This document shows, one piece after another, positions 8,217-15,710 of a DNA stretch of 64,000 nt; position 1 is the first letter of the stretch, and each line of letters starts with the position of its first letter. The DNA is from an uncultured Collinsella sp. (lineage in GTDB: Bacteria; Actinomycetota; Coriobacteriia; Coriobacteriales; Coriobacteriaceae): positions 14,285 through 78,284 of the forward strand of contig CABUXL010000004.1 in assembly GCA_902495525.1 (NCBI GenBank). The letters run 5' to 3'. Below the pieces are notes generated by a model. That model was not told the DNA's origin and did no database searches. It was given only the letters and a program-made list of their open reading frames with translations. The translations under genes and the position numbers were made by a program.

Positions 8217-9200
8217 TTACTTCACCTCGACAGGCTTGGCGCCGGGATAGCGGTCCTCAAAGTCCTGACGGTACTTGTTGCTGTTGGTTCCCGGCTCGTT
8301 GTCGCGTGCCAGCGGCACCACGATTTCGTCCTTATGGTCCGCGGGCTTTGCGTACTTTAGACTGATTTCCCAGGCATCGCAGATCGCATCGATGCGGTGG
8401 TCCAGGTCGTCATACAGGGCAACGATGTCTTTCCAGGAACTGTAGTTCTTGGAGCTCGTCGGGACGTCCAGGTCCTCGACGATGTCGTAATACTGCTCGA
8501 TGGTGTCCTCCGTGCGCTCGGCGACGTCGGCGAGATTTTGACGGGCGGTGCGATCTTCTTCCAGATAGCTGCCATTGAAGGCTTGCGCGCAGGCGCGGAC
8601 CTGGCTATCGAGATCTTCGAGCAGATCGTAGTATTCGCTCAGGCGACGGTAGAGGTTCTGCTCGGAGAGGGTTGCTTCGCCGTCGTCCTCGTCGTCATCG
8701 TCGTCATCATCGTAAAGGCTATTGGGGTCGCCGAGGGGCTTAAGGTCATCATCGTCAACATCGTGGTGCAGCTTGGTAACCTCGGCGGTCGTCTGCGTGG
8801 CGGAGTTGTCGAACGGCTTGATCACAAAGAAGACGACCAGGGCGATGATGATTGCTACCAGCACAACGATAATGGCGATAAGCAGCTTGGTACCGCTCTT
8901 TTTGGCGGCGGGGGCCTGCGGCGAAGTAGGCGCGTATGTAGACGCCGGTTGCTGTTGGGCCGGGGTGCCCGCGACGGGTATGCGCTGCGTCGTTTCGGCC
9001 GCTGCGGGGCCGGCAACGGCGTCGGGGCGATAGACGAGGGGGTCGTCCGGCTTAGCTTGCGGCGTATCGAGGGAGCCGGTCTGCTCAAACGCGGGTTGGC
9101 CATTGCTTGCGGTTGTCTGCTCAACGGGTGCACCGCATGAGGTGCAGAACTTGGCATCATCTGCAAGAAGCTTGCCGCACGAGGCGCAATACCGAGACAT
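8217..9200 (-). CDS. Zinc-ribbon, single-pass membrane protein of unknown function
   Basis: A 327-residue protein. The N-terminal zinc ribbon (MSRYCASCGKLL...FCTSCGAPV, four Cys) is followed by a Pro/Gln/Ala-rich linker, one transmembrane helix around residues 105-126 (LLIAIIVVLVAIIIALVVFF), an Asp-rich stretch (DDDDDDDEDDGE) and a helical C-terminal region that probably lies outside the membrane. The start at 9200 (MSRYCA) has AGGAG 5 bases upstream; an ATG six codons earlier lacks one. Such zinc-ribbon/TM proteins are common in Actinobacteria and mostly uncharacterised. It stands alone and is flanked on both sides by the same palindromic repeat. Confidence 0.75.
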   Translation of the reverse strand: MSRYCASCGKLLADDAKFCTSCGAPVEQTTASNGQPAFEQTGSLDTPQAKPDDPLVYRPDAVAGPAAAETTQRIPVAGTPAQQQPASTYAPTSPQAPAAKKSGTKLLIAIIVVLVAIIIALVVFFVIKPFDNSATQTTAEVTKLHHDVDDDDLKPLGDPNSLYDDDDDDDEDDGEATLSEQNLYRRLSEYYDLLEDLDSQVRACAQAFNGSYLEEDRTARQNLADVAERTEDTIEQYYDIVEDLDVPTSSKNYSSWKDIVALYDDLDHRIDAICDAWEISLKYAKPADHKDEIVVPLARDNEPGTNSNKYRQDFEDRYPGAKPVEVK

Positions 9201-9268
9201 TGCCACTCCTTTCGCCACATTTCAATGCAATACGACGATTATACCCAGCGTCCAAAATTCCCCATCAT

Positions 9269-9337
9269 AAGTTGCGGTGAAATAGGGACTGTTTGGCGGT
9301 CTCAGGGCTTCAACCAGTCCCTATTTCACCGCAACTT
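9269..9337. repeat. Long hairpin repeat (AAGTTGCGGTG family), copy 2
   Basis: A perfect 23-bp inverted repeat: arm 9269-9291 starts AAGTTGCGGTGAAATAGGG, and arm 9315-9337 is its exact complement, around a 23-base loop. It lies between the start of the zinc-ribbon gene and tmk. Confidence 0.8.
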
Positions 9338-9439
9338 TGGAAAGACACCTTTAGCCATTGGGGACGCGCCGAGCACTGGGGTATCATGGCTTGGTTGATA
9401 TATCTGCATTTACGCGCCTTGTAGGAAGGGGCTGCGCCC

Positions 9440-10123
9440 ATGGCTTTTGAGCCCGCTCAACATAGCTTTATCACGCTCGAGGGCGTCGATGGCGCCGGCA
9501 AGTCCACGCAGGCGCGCCTGCTTGCCCGCGCGCTCGAACTCGCTGGCTACCAGGTTGTGAGCCTGCGCGAGCCGGGCGGTACCGCCATCAGCGAAAAGAT
9601 CCGTGCTCTGCTGCTCGACCCCGCCAATACGGCGATGGGTGACACCTGCGAGTTGTTGCTCTACGAGGCCGCGCGCGCCCAGTTGGTGCACGAGGTCATC
9701 GCGCCTGCCCTTGCTGCCGGCAAGGTGGTCCTGTGCGACCGCTTCTACGATTCCACAACTTGCTATCAGGCGTTTGCCGATGGCCTCGATCGCCAGATAG
9801 TACGCGATGCCAACAACCTGGCCGTCGCGGGGACGCACCCGGCGCTCACGCTCGTCTATCACATCACGCCCGAGCAGGCGGCGCTGCGTATGGCAGCCCG
9901 TGGCGCGGCAGATCGCATGGAGGCTAAGGGCATGGCATTCCAGGAGCGTGTCTACCGGGGCTTTTGCGCAATTGCCGTCGAGGAGCCAAACCGCGTAAAG
10001 CTCATCGACGCCACCGCGACCATCGAGGAAGTCTTCGAGAAGACGGTCGAACAGGTTTGCGCATACGGTCTCGACATTCCGCAAGACGCCGTCACCGCCG
10101 CGCTTGCCCAGGAGGCCGAGTAA
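9440..10123 (+). CDS. tmk: Thymidylate kinase
   Basis: A 227-residue dTMP kinase that makes dTDP for DNA synthesis. The P-loop is EGVDGAGKST, followed by the DR(F/Y) nucleotide-binding motif as CDRFYDST and by the REPGGT substrate loop. A lid-like region follows (AARGAADRMEAKGMAFQERV). Length is close to the usual 205-215 with a short C-terminal extension. GGAAGGGGC lies upstream of the ATG. It starts the tmk-holB-ricT operon, an arrangement also seen in Firmicutes. Confidence 0.96.
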   Translation: MAFEPAQHSFITLEGVDGAGKSTQARLLARALELAGYQVVSLREPGGTAISEKIRALLLDPANTAMGDTCELLLYEAARAQLVHEVIAPALAAGKVVLCDRFYDSTTCYQAFADGLDRQIVRDANNLAVAGTHPALTLVYHITPEQAALRMAARGAADRMEAKGMAFQERVYRGFCAIAVEEPNRVKLIDATATIEEVFEKTVEQVCAYGLDIPQDAVTAALAQEAE

Positions 10124-10124
10124 C

Positions 10125-11252
10125 ATGGCCCCCGCTCAGGCAAGCCTGCTGGCCAAGCTCGACACCCAAGAGCGCGTGCGCGACTTTTTGACCAATGCCG
10201 TCGCCAGCGGTCGCGCATCGCACGCCTACCTGTTTTTGGGCGCGCCCGGCGCGGGCAAGCTCGACGCCGCGTGGGCGCTCGCCCAAGCCTTCCTGTGCGA
10301 GCAGGATGGCTGCGGCTCATGCGATAGCTGCGTGCGCGTCGCCCGCCATACGCACCCCGACGTGCACTATTACACGCCCGAGAGCGCCACGGGCTACCTC
10401 ATCGCCCAGACCCGCGAGCTGCTCGACGACGTGCCGCTGGCGCCCATCCGCGCCAAGGCCAAGGTCTACATCATCGACCGTGCCGAGCAGCTGCGCGCCA
10501 ACACCGCCAACGCACTGCTCAAAACACTCGAGGAGCCGCCCGAGGGCGTTATGTTCATCTTGCTGGGCACCTCGGCAGACGTGATGCTGCCCACCATCGT
10601 GAGCCGCTGCCAGTGCGTGCCGTTTCGGCTGGTGTCGCCCGCCGTCGCCGCGCAGGCCGTGAGCCGCGCCACCGGTCAGGACCCTGCGCGTTGCCGCATG
10701 GCCGTCGCAGTAGCGGGAAGCCCCACGCGTGGCATCGAGTTCCTCAAGAGCGCCGAGCGCCAGGACGCCCGCCGGCAGATGGTTCGCGCCATCGATTCGC
10801 TTATCGCCGCCGACGAGGCCGACGTGCTCAGCCGCGCCAAGTCGCTCATCGTCGCCGTTAAGGCGCCGCTCGCCGAGGTCAAGTCCACGCAGGAAAAGGT
10901 GCTCGAGCAAAACGCCGACTACCTGTCGCGTGGAGCATTGAAGCAGCTTGAGGACCGCAACAAGCGCGAACTCAACGCGCGCGAGCGTTCGGGTATCATG
11001 GAAGCGCTGGCGAGCGCGCGGACGCTCATGCGCGACGTGCTGCTGACGCTTCAGGACGAGGCAGTAGACGTGGTGAACGAAGACGTGCGCGACACGATCG
11101 GTCGGCTTGCCGCCGCGACCAATGTTGCGGGTGCCACCCAGGCGCTCGAGGCAGTCGCGACCGCCGAGCGCAACATCGCCAGAAACGTTACTCCCCAGCT
11201 GGCCATCGAGGTCATGCTGTTCGATATCAGGAAGGCACTGAAATGCCGTTAG
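10125..11252 (+). CDS. holB: DNA polymerase III delta' subunit (clamp loader)
   Basis: A 375-residue clamp-loader ATPase-like subunit. The P-loop is degenerate (GAPGAGKLDAAW, with Leu where Thr/Ser is usual), as expected for the non-hydrolysing delta'. The zinc module CEQDGCGSCDSCVRV is present, and YIIDRAEQLRANTANALLKTLEEPPE is the sensor/Walker B-like block typical of delta'. SRCQC follows. The start is the ATG one base after the tmk stop, and the end overlaps ricT by 10 bases, so the three genes are tightly coupled. Confidence 0.93.
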   Translation: MAPAQASLLAKLDTQERVRDFLTNAVASGRASHAYLFLGAPGAGKLDAAWALAQAFLCEQDGCGSCDSCVRVARHTHPDVHYYTPESATGYLIAQTRELLDDVPLAPIRAKAKVYIIDRAEQLRANTANALLKTLEEPPEGVMFILLGTSADVMLPTIVSRCQCVPFRLVSPAVAAQAVSRATGQDPARCRMAVAVAGSPTRGIEFLKSAERQDARRQMVRAIDSLIAADEADVLSRAKSLIVAVKAPLAEVKSTQEKVLEQNADYLSRGALKQLEDRNKRELNARERSGIMEALASARTLMRDVLLTLQDEAVDVVNEDVRDTIGRLAAATNVAGATQALEAVATAERNIARNVTPQLAIEVMLFDIRKALKCR

Positions 11253-12931
11253 TCGTACCCGTTAAGTTTACCTATGCCTCGCGCGACCTGTGGTTCGACC
11301 CGCAGGATCTGGATATCCTCGAGGCAGATTACGCTATCTGCTCCACCGAGCGCGGTACCGAGATCGGCCTGGTCACGGCCGATCCCTTCGAGGTACCGCA
11401 AGACGAGATCGGCCAGCCGCTCAAGCCCGTGCTGCGCGTGGCGAGCGACATCGACCTGCAGCTTGCCGACGACCTGGCCATCCAGGGCGATGAGGCGATG
11501 GTCGACTTCCGCCGCCTGGTCAAAGAGCTCGACCTCGAGATGAAGCCGGTGGGCGTCGAGTACCTGTTTGGCGGCGAGAAGGCCGTGTTCTACTTTGCGG
11601 CCGAGGAGCGCGTCGATTTTCGCCAGCTCGTCAAGGATCTGTCCTCGACGCTGCACATTCGCGTCGACATGCGCCAGATCGGCGTGCGCGACGAGACCCG
11701 CCTGGTGGGCGGCTATGCCCAGTGCGGACAGGAACTCTGCTGTACGCGCTTTGGCGGACAGTTTGAGCCCGTCTCGATTCGCATGGCAAAAGAGCAGGAC
11801 CTACCGCTCAACTCGTCCAAGATTAGCGGCGTTTGCGGCCGCCTGATGTGCTGCCTGCGTTATGAGTTCGAGGCGTACAAGGACTTTAAGAGCCGTGCGC
11901 CCAAAAAGAAGACGCTCATCGATACGCCGCTTGGCAAGGCGCGTATCCAGGAATATGACACGCCGCGTGAGCAGCTGGTGCTGCGCCTGGAGAACGGCAA
12001 AGTCTTTAAGGTCAACCTGGCCGATATGACGTGCTCGGAGGGCTGCAAAAAGAAGGCCGCCGAGCAGGGCTGCAACTGTCGCCCCGACTGCGTGACGCGT
12101 GATGTGCTCGAGCGCATCGAGTCGCCCGAGATGCGCCTGGCGCTCATGGAGCTCGATCGCGAGAATGGCGTCGACGTGGGCGATGGCCTGTCGAGTGCCG
12201 ACCGTCTGGCCGGCACGTCGATGCCCAAGCGCCGTCGTCGCGATGTCGAATCCGATGCCCGCGCTGCTCAGAGCGAGAGCCGCGGTCGCGGCAAGGGTCG
12301 TGGCAAGGCCGAGGCACCCGAGGCCGAGGGGGCGGCCGATGGCCGTCGCCGCCGCAAGCGCGCGGCGTCCGTCGACAATGGCGAGACCGCGGGCAAGAAC
12401 GCTTCCCGCGAGCGCGAGGCTCAGCAGCCCCAGCAGCAAAACCGCGGCGGTGGCATGAATCCCACGCGCCGTCGTCGCCGTCACCTGTCGAGCGAGGAGC
12501 GCGAGGACGTCTTCCGCGCCGCAGCTGCTCGCGAGGCCGGTGCCGCTCCCAAGGGCGTCTCGGCCTCCGATGCGCCTGCCGACAAGGCTGGCAAGCCGCG
12601 TGGCGAGGAGGAGCGCGCGCCACGTCCGCGCCGTCGCCATTCCTCGGGCACGCAGCAGAAGCCCTCGGTTCCTTCCGTGGCCGATCAGGTTTCGGATGGC
12701 GAAGTCAAGGTCACGCGCCGTCGTCCCGGAGATGGCGGGGGAGCGGCTGCCAAGGCTTCGCGTGGCGCCGCTCGCGACGAGCGCGAGCCGCGCGAGGATC
12801 GCGGTGGCGAGGGCTCGGCCGACCAGGGTCAAAAGCGCCGTCGCCGTCGCCGTTCCCGCAAGCCGCGCCAGAATGGTGGCGAGGGCTCGACCCCGTCTTC
12901 GTCTGCACCACAACCGCCCGCCGGCGAATAA
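11243..12931 (+). CDS. ricT: RicT/YaaT-like PSP1-domain protein with long basic tail
   Basis: Residues 1 to about 270 are a PSP1-domain protein like B. subtilis YaaT/RicT, a Fe-S-linked factor affecting RNase Y activity and phosphorelay. Visible marks are the Cys motifs GQELCCTRFGG, GVCGRLMCCLRYE and CNCRPDC, and FYFAAEERVDFRQLVKDL. The remaining ~290 residues form a disordered tail rich in Arg, Ala, Gly and Gln with repeated RRRR clusters. Family members in Firmicutes are about 275 residues, so the tail doubles the length and looks RNA-binding. The tmk-holB-ricT order matches the Bacillus neighbourhood. Confidence 0.88.
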   Translation: MPLVVPVKFTYASRDLWFDPQDLDILEADYAICSTERGTEIGLVTADPFEVPQDEIGQPLKPVLRVASDIDLQLADDLAIQGDEAMVDFRRLVKELDLEMKPVGVEYLFGGEKAVFYFAAEERVDFRQLVKDLSSTLHIRVDMRQIGVRDETRLVGGYAQCGQELCCTRFGGQFEPVSIRMAKEQDLPLNSSKISGVCGRLMCCLRYEFEAYKDFKSRAPKKKTLIDTPLGKARIQEYDTPREQLVLRLENGKVFKVNLADMTCSEGCKKKAAEQGCNCRPDCVTRDVLERIESPEMRLALMELDRENGVDVGDGLSSADRLAGTSMPKRRRRDVESDARAAQSESRGRGKGRGKAEAPEAEGAADGRRRRKRAASVDNGETAGKNASREREAQQPQQQNRGGGMNPTRRRRRHLSSEEREDVFRAAAAREAGAAPKGVSASDAPADKAGKPRGEEERAPRPRRRHSSGTQQKPSVPSVADQVSDGEVKVTRRRPGDGGGAAAKASRGAARDEREPREDRGGEGSADQGQKRRRRRRSRKPRQNGGEGSTPSSSAPQPPAGE

Positions 12932-12976
12932 CGCCCGCGAGCGGATTTAGCCCGTCTTGCCCCGAGCACATCGGGG

Positions 12977-13030
12977 TATCATAGCGCCGAATCAACAACC
13001 CTCCCTGCGACCGAACGTAGGGAGGGTTGT
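12977..13030 (+). promoter_or_regulatory. comF leader: -10 box and hairpin that contains the Shine-Dalgarno
   Basis: TATCAT (12977-12982) is a plausible -10. ACAACCCTCCCT (12995-13006) pairs perfectly with AGGGAGGGTTGT (13019-13030). No T-tract follows, and the 3' arm holds the only purine-rich ribosome-binding site in front of the comF TTG start at 13034. The hairpin could therefore mask translation, or be a T-less terminator of ricT. Confidence 0.55.
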
Positions 13031-13033
13031 GTC

Positions 13034-13840
13034 TTGAAGAGCCATCTGAACATATTGAGCTGTCTGCAGGGTGCCGGTACCCTACCGTTTGCGGGCGAAT
13101 TACTACCGTTTGCCGAGCGGGTGGCACGCGAGGCGCTCGAGGCATTGTCGCCAACACGATGCGCCGGCTGCGAGCGCGCCGGTACGCTTATTTGCCAAGA
13201 CTGCCTGGCTGCGCTCGCGCTCATCGACCCACGTCATAGCTGCACCCGATGCGGCGCCCCGTTTGGGGATTTGCTGTGCACTGAGTGTTCGGTCGAGGGC
13301 ACGTCCTCGGCAATGGCGGAGGCGCTCGACCGCTGCCTGGCGTGCGCCGTCTATGCGCATCCGCTGCCGCGCATCATTAAAGCGTACAAGGATGCGGGCG
13401 AGCGACGTCTGGCTCCGTATCTGGCGGAGCTGCTCTACGACACCGCTCTGCATGCCCAGGTCGTAGCTCCCGATCGCTACGGAGGCGTGCTTTCCGGTGC
13501 GGATGCGGTGGTGTTTGTGCCTGCGACGGCGGCAGCGTTTCGGCGGCGTGGTTTTGATCATATGGAGGCTATTGCGCGCCTATTTTGCGAGCTGTCGGGT
13601 GTTCCTCTGCTCGATGCTCTCGTCAAGTACGGGCATGGCGACCAGCGCGAACTCGGTCGTGAGGAGCGCCGCGAGCGTGCCCGAGGCATGTACGAGACGG
13701 TTGAGGATGTGCATGGCCGCCGCCTGCTGCTTATCGATGACGTTATCACCACGGGCGCGACGATGGCAGCGGCTTCGGCGGAACTCAAGCGCGCCGGTGC
13801 CACGGCCGTTGATGGCCTCGCTATCGCACGCGTTTGGTAG
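13034..13840 (+). CDS. comF: ComF family protein (amidophosphoribosyltransferase-like)
   Basis: A 268-residue protein with an N-terminal zinc finger (CAGC, CQDC, CTRCGAPF, CTEC) and a C-terminal phosphoribosyltransferase domain ending in LLIDDVITTGATMAAA, the PRPP-binding loop. ComF proteins take part in DNA uptake in competent bacteria and may act in recombination or repair elsewhere. The TTG start at 13034 is weakly supported: the only SD-like sequence lies in a hairpin. About 35 residues precede the zinc finger, longer than usual, so a later start is possible. The next gene starts 10 bases after its stop. Confidence 0.85.
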   Translation: MKSHLNILSCLQGAGTLPFAGELLPFAERVAREALEALSPTRCAGCERAGTLICQDCLAALALIDPRHSCTRCGAPFGDLLCTECSVEGTSSAMAEALDRCLACAVYAHPLPRIIKAYKDAGERRLAPYLAELLYDTALHAQVVAPDRYGGVLSGADAVVFVPATAAAFRRRGFDHMEAIARLFCELSGVPLLDALVKYGHGDQRELGREERRERARGMYETVEDVHGRRLLLIDDVITTGATMAAASAELKRAGATAVDGLAIARVW

Positions 13841-13850
13841 GGGTGGTTTT

Positions 13851-14960
13851 GTGGCAGTAAAGATTGAGCGGCGCAACGAGCCGACAGGCGAACAGCTAGC
13901 GGCTTCCATAATTCTGACCGGCGCCTCGGCGCTGCGCATGATGCGCGCCGAGCGCCGACAAATGGGTTACATCAGCTTGAGGGACCTCAGTCCCGATGAA
14001 GAGTGCCGTGTGCTGCGCGCGTCGTCGCCCTCGATCGAGGACATCTATCTTCCCGACTTGGTGCGGATTGGGGCCGCAAGCGGCGAGGTGCAAGAAGATC
14101 TGTGCTTGCTGGTGGGATCTGCGGCGCAGCGCCGCCGCATCCCTGGCGTGAGCTGGTCCGTGTGTTCCGGGTTGCCCGCCGGCTCGATTCTAGAGGTGGA
14201 ACCGGGGGTGTACAGTCTATCTCCCGAGGCCCTTTGTGTTGCCATCGCGCGCGAGGTCGGCTGCATCCAGGCGTTTGCCCTGGCCCAGGAACTGTGCTCT
14301 AAGATTTCACTGAGCGACCGCGGGAAGTATCTGCCTCCCTACACCTCGCCTGTCGTGAACAAATTGGCAAAAGACAAAGACCAGCCGCCAGATGTCGGTT
14401 ACTTTGAGGTCGAGTCCGTGCTGACACCCGATTGCCTGGTAGATTACCTCGCGGCATGCAAGGGGAATGTGGCCAAACAGCTGCTGCGCCTGTGTCCCTA
14501 CCTGTCAGAAAACCTGCGCTCGCCCATGGAGTGCATCATGCTCGCTCTGTTTTCGCTTCCGTTTTCCTATGGCGGATTTGCCTGCGGTCCCTTTAAGACC
14601 GACTACAAGATCGAGTTCGATGACCGCGCACAGGCAATCTCGGGGATGCCGCATGCAGTTTGCGATGCGTATCAGGAAGCAGCCCAGTTTGACCTGGAAT
14701 ACAACGGTGAGCTGGGCCATTCCTCCCGGAGGGGACGTATCCATGATGAAAAACGCAACACGGGCTTGATTACTATGGGAATCGAGGTCGCGACGGTCAA
14801 TAACGAGATGCTCTGCGACATGGAGGCAATGGAGGCGCTCGCATGGCGCATGCACCAGCGTATGCGAAAGCGGTACCGGAATCGTGTCGATGCCCGCAGG
14901 AAAAAGCAAGAGGCGCTGCTTAACACGCTGCGGGCGTGTTTTGGGCTTAAACCCGCCTAA
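13851..14960 (+). CDS. Hypothetical protein with a DUF559/Vsr-like endonuclease-fold C-terminus
   Basis: A 369-residue protein read from the GTG at 13851 (GGGTGG just upstream), 10 bases after comF. The N-terminal two thirds have no family I recognise. The C-terminal part (FDLEYNGELGH...RIHDEKRNTGLITMGIEVATV) has the layout of DUF559/Vsr-type PD-(D/E)xK proteins: D-x-E-Y, a downstream H, then D-x-x-R and a conserved helix. Proteins pairing an AbiEi-like N-terminus with DUF559 are common in Actinobacteria, but I do not see a clear winged-helix here. Coupling to comF suggests a DNA-related role; this is a weak inference. Confidence 0.5.
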   Translation: MAVKIERRNEPTGEQLAASIILTGASALRMMRAERRQMGYISLRDLSPDEECRVLRASSPSIEDIYLPDLVRIGAASGEVQEDLCLLVGSAAQRRRIPGVSWSVCSGLPAGSILEVEPGVYSLSPEALCVAIAREVGCIQAFALAQELCSKISLSDRGKYLPPYTSPVVNKLAKDKDQPPDVGYFEVESVLTPDCLVDYLAACKGNVAKQLLRLCPYLSENLRSPMECIMLALFSLPFSYGGFACGPFKTDYKIEFDDRAQAISGMPHAVCDAYQEAAQFDLEYNGELGHSSRRGRIHDEKRNTGLITMGIEVATVNNEMLCDMEAMEALAWRMHQRMRKRYRNRVDARRKKQEALLNTLRACFGLKPA

Positions 14961-14994
14961 CAATGCTCTGAAACAGGGGGTTGGATATATGCTC

Positions 14995-15211
14995 TGGCCA
15001 AAATATAGCAAATATGAGTACTGCTACAAATTCAGTAACAGAAAAATCAGGGATTTTGGGACTGGAAGATGGGGTAAATTAGAAAGTTATTAAACAAATG
15101 TGGAATATCCTGGCATCAATCTGACGTTATAGAGCGTGAAAACAGCTTGCCGAGCCAAAAACTCCTGCTACTAAATTTGTAACAGTACTCATATTTGCTA
15201 TTTTTTGGCCA
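14995..15211. repeat. Terminal inverted repeat element, non-coding (MITE-like)
   Basis: The 47-base arm 14995-15041 (TGGCCAAAATATAGCAAATA...) is inverted at 15165-15211 with about four mismatches. The 123 bases between have no credible gene. The AT-rich arms contrast with the GC-rich surroundings. It could be a small non-autonomous element or a palindromic intergenic unit. The rest of the gap up to the promoter at 15333 shows nothing else I can name. Confidence 0.65.
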
Positions 15212-15332
15212 CGGCGCCCTAAGACGGGTGTGTTGGGGCTTTCCATAGGGGAGCGACGGGCTCAATCAGAGCACGTGCGGTCCGTCCTGACCTGCGAAAT
15301 CTGTACTCGCGATGCGAATAACGCCCCTAACC

Positions 15333-15361
15333 TTAAACTTTAGCTTGAACTTAGCTATAAT
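15333..15361 (+). promoter_or_regulatory. Sigma-70-type promoter for the structured RNA
   Basis: TTAAAC (15333-15338) and a perfect TATAAT (15356-15361) are separated by 17 bases. The predicted start near 15368-15370 falls just before the first stem base of the RNA at 15372. Confidence 0.75.
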
Positions 15362-15368
15362 GCGCTAC

Positions 15369-15690
15369 GTTCCTGCCAGGCTGTGGTTGCGGACGGACGA
15401 AATGCCCGTCCTAGTCCAAGACAGACGCGGTCAAAGGGATCCACGTAAGCGACCGCGTGCGCGCGGCGCGATCATGGCGCGTCCTAGATGTAAGCCGCAC
15501 CGTCCGTTCTACTTTCTTTGGGGCAATACCGCCTCGCGGGCGAGCGGGTCAGTCGTGAAGGTGGCTGCGGCCTCCCGAGCAAACACCCCGGTGCGCAAGT
15601 GTGGGGTCAAATACCAGGTCAGCTGGTGGGAACAACCTGATATTCCGCGCAACGCACGGATCGTATACGACACAGAAGGCAGGGTAGTGG
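15369..15690 (+). ncRNA. Candidate structured non-coding RNA between comF and hpf (possible raiA-type)
   Basis: The 5' end CCTGCC (15372-15377) + CTGTG (15381-15385) + GTTGCG (15386-15391) pairs in order with GGCAGG (15678-15683), CACAG (15671-15675) and CGCAAC (15648-15653), closing a ~310-nt domain. Inside are GGACG/CGTCC (15395-15399/15407-15411), ACGCGGTC/GACCGCGT (15425-15432/15451-15458), GCCGCA/TGCGGC (15494-15499/15566-15571), a CTCG-CGGG-CGAG hairpin (15533-15544), ACCCC/GGGGT and ACCAG/CTGGT. It starts right after a strong promoter and ends just before a lipoprotein gene. raiA-motif RNAs lie near comF and raiA/hpf genes, which flank it here; the class assignment is unproven. Confidence 0.65.
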
Positions 15691-15710
15691 ACATGGTGAG
15701 GGGCAGCTTG

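Noticed and set aside
12995..13030. Ordinary intrinsic terminator of ricT
   Set aside because: The stem is strong, but no T-tract follows and the 3' arm doubles as the comF SD, so a regulatory leader is at least as likely.
13497..13850. Upstream extension of the DUF559-like gene into comF
   Set aside because: It overlaps comF in another frame and has a Ser/Arg-rich shadow composition; the GTG at 13851 after a GGGTGG is the sensible start.
15369..15690. RNase P RNA, tmRNA or 6S RNA
   Set aside because: No GAGGAAAGTCC-like or ACAGAAA-type RNase P core, no tRNA-like ends or tag reading frame, and too long with too many branches for 6S RNA.
15312..15710. N-terminal 133-codon extension of the lipoprotein
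   Set aside because: It would span the RNA stems, has an Arg/Pro-rich composition unlike a protein domain, and would bury the lipoprotein signal peptide inside the chain.
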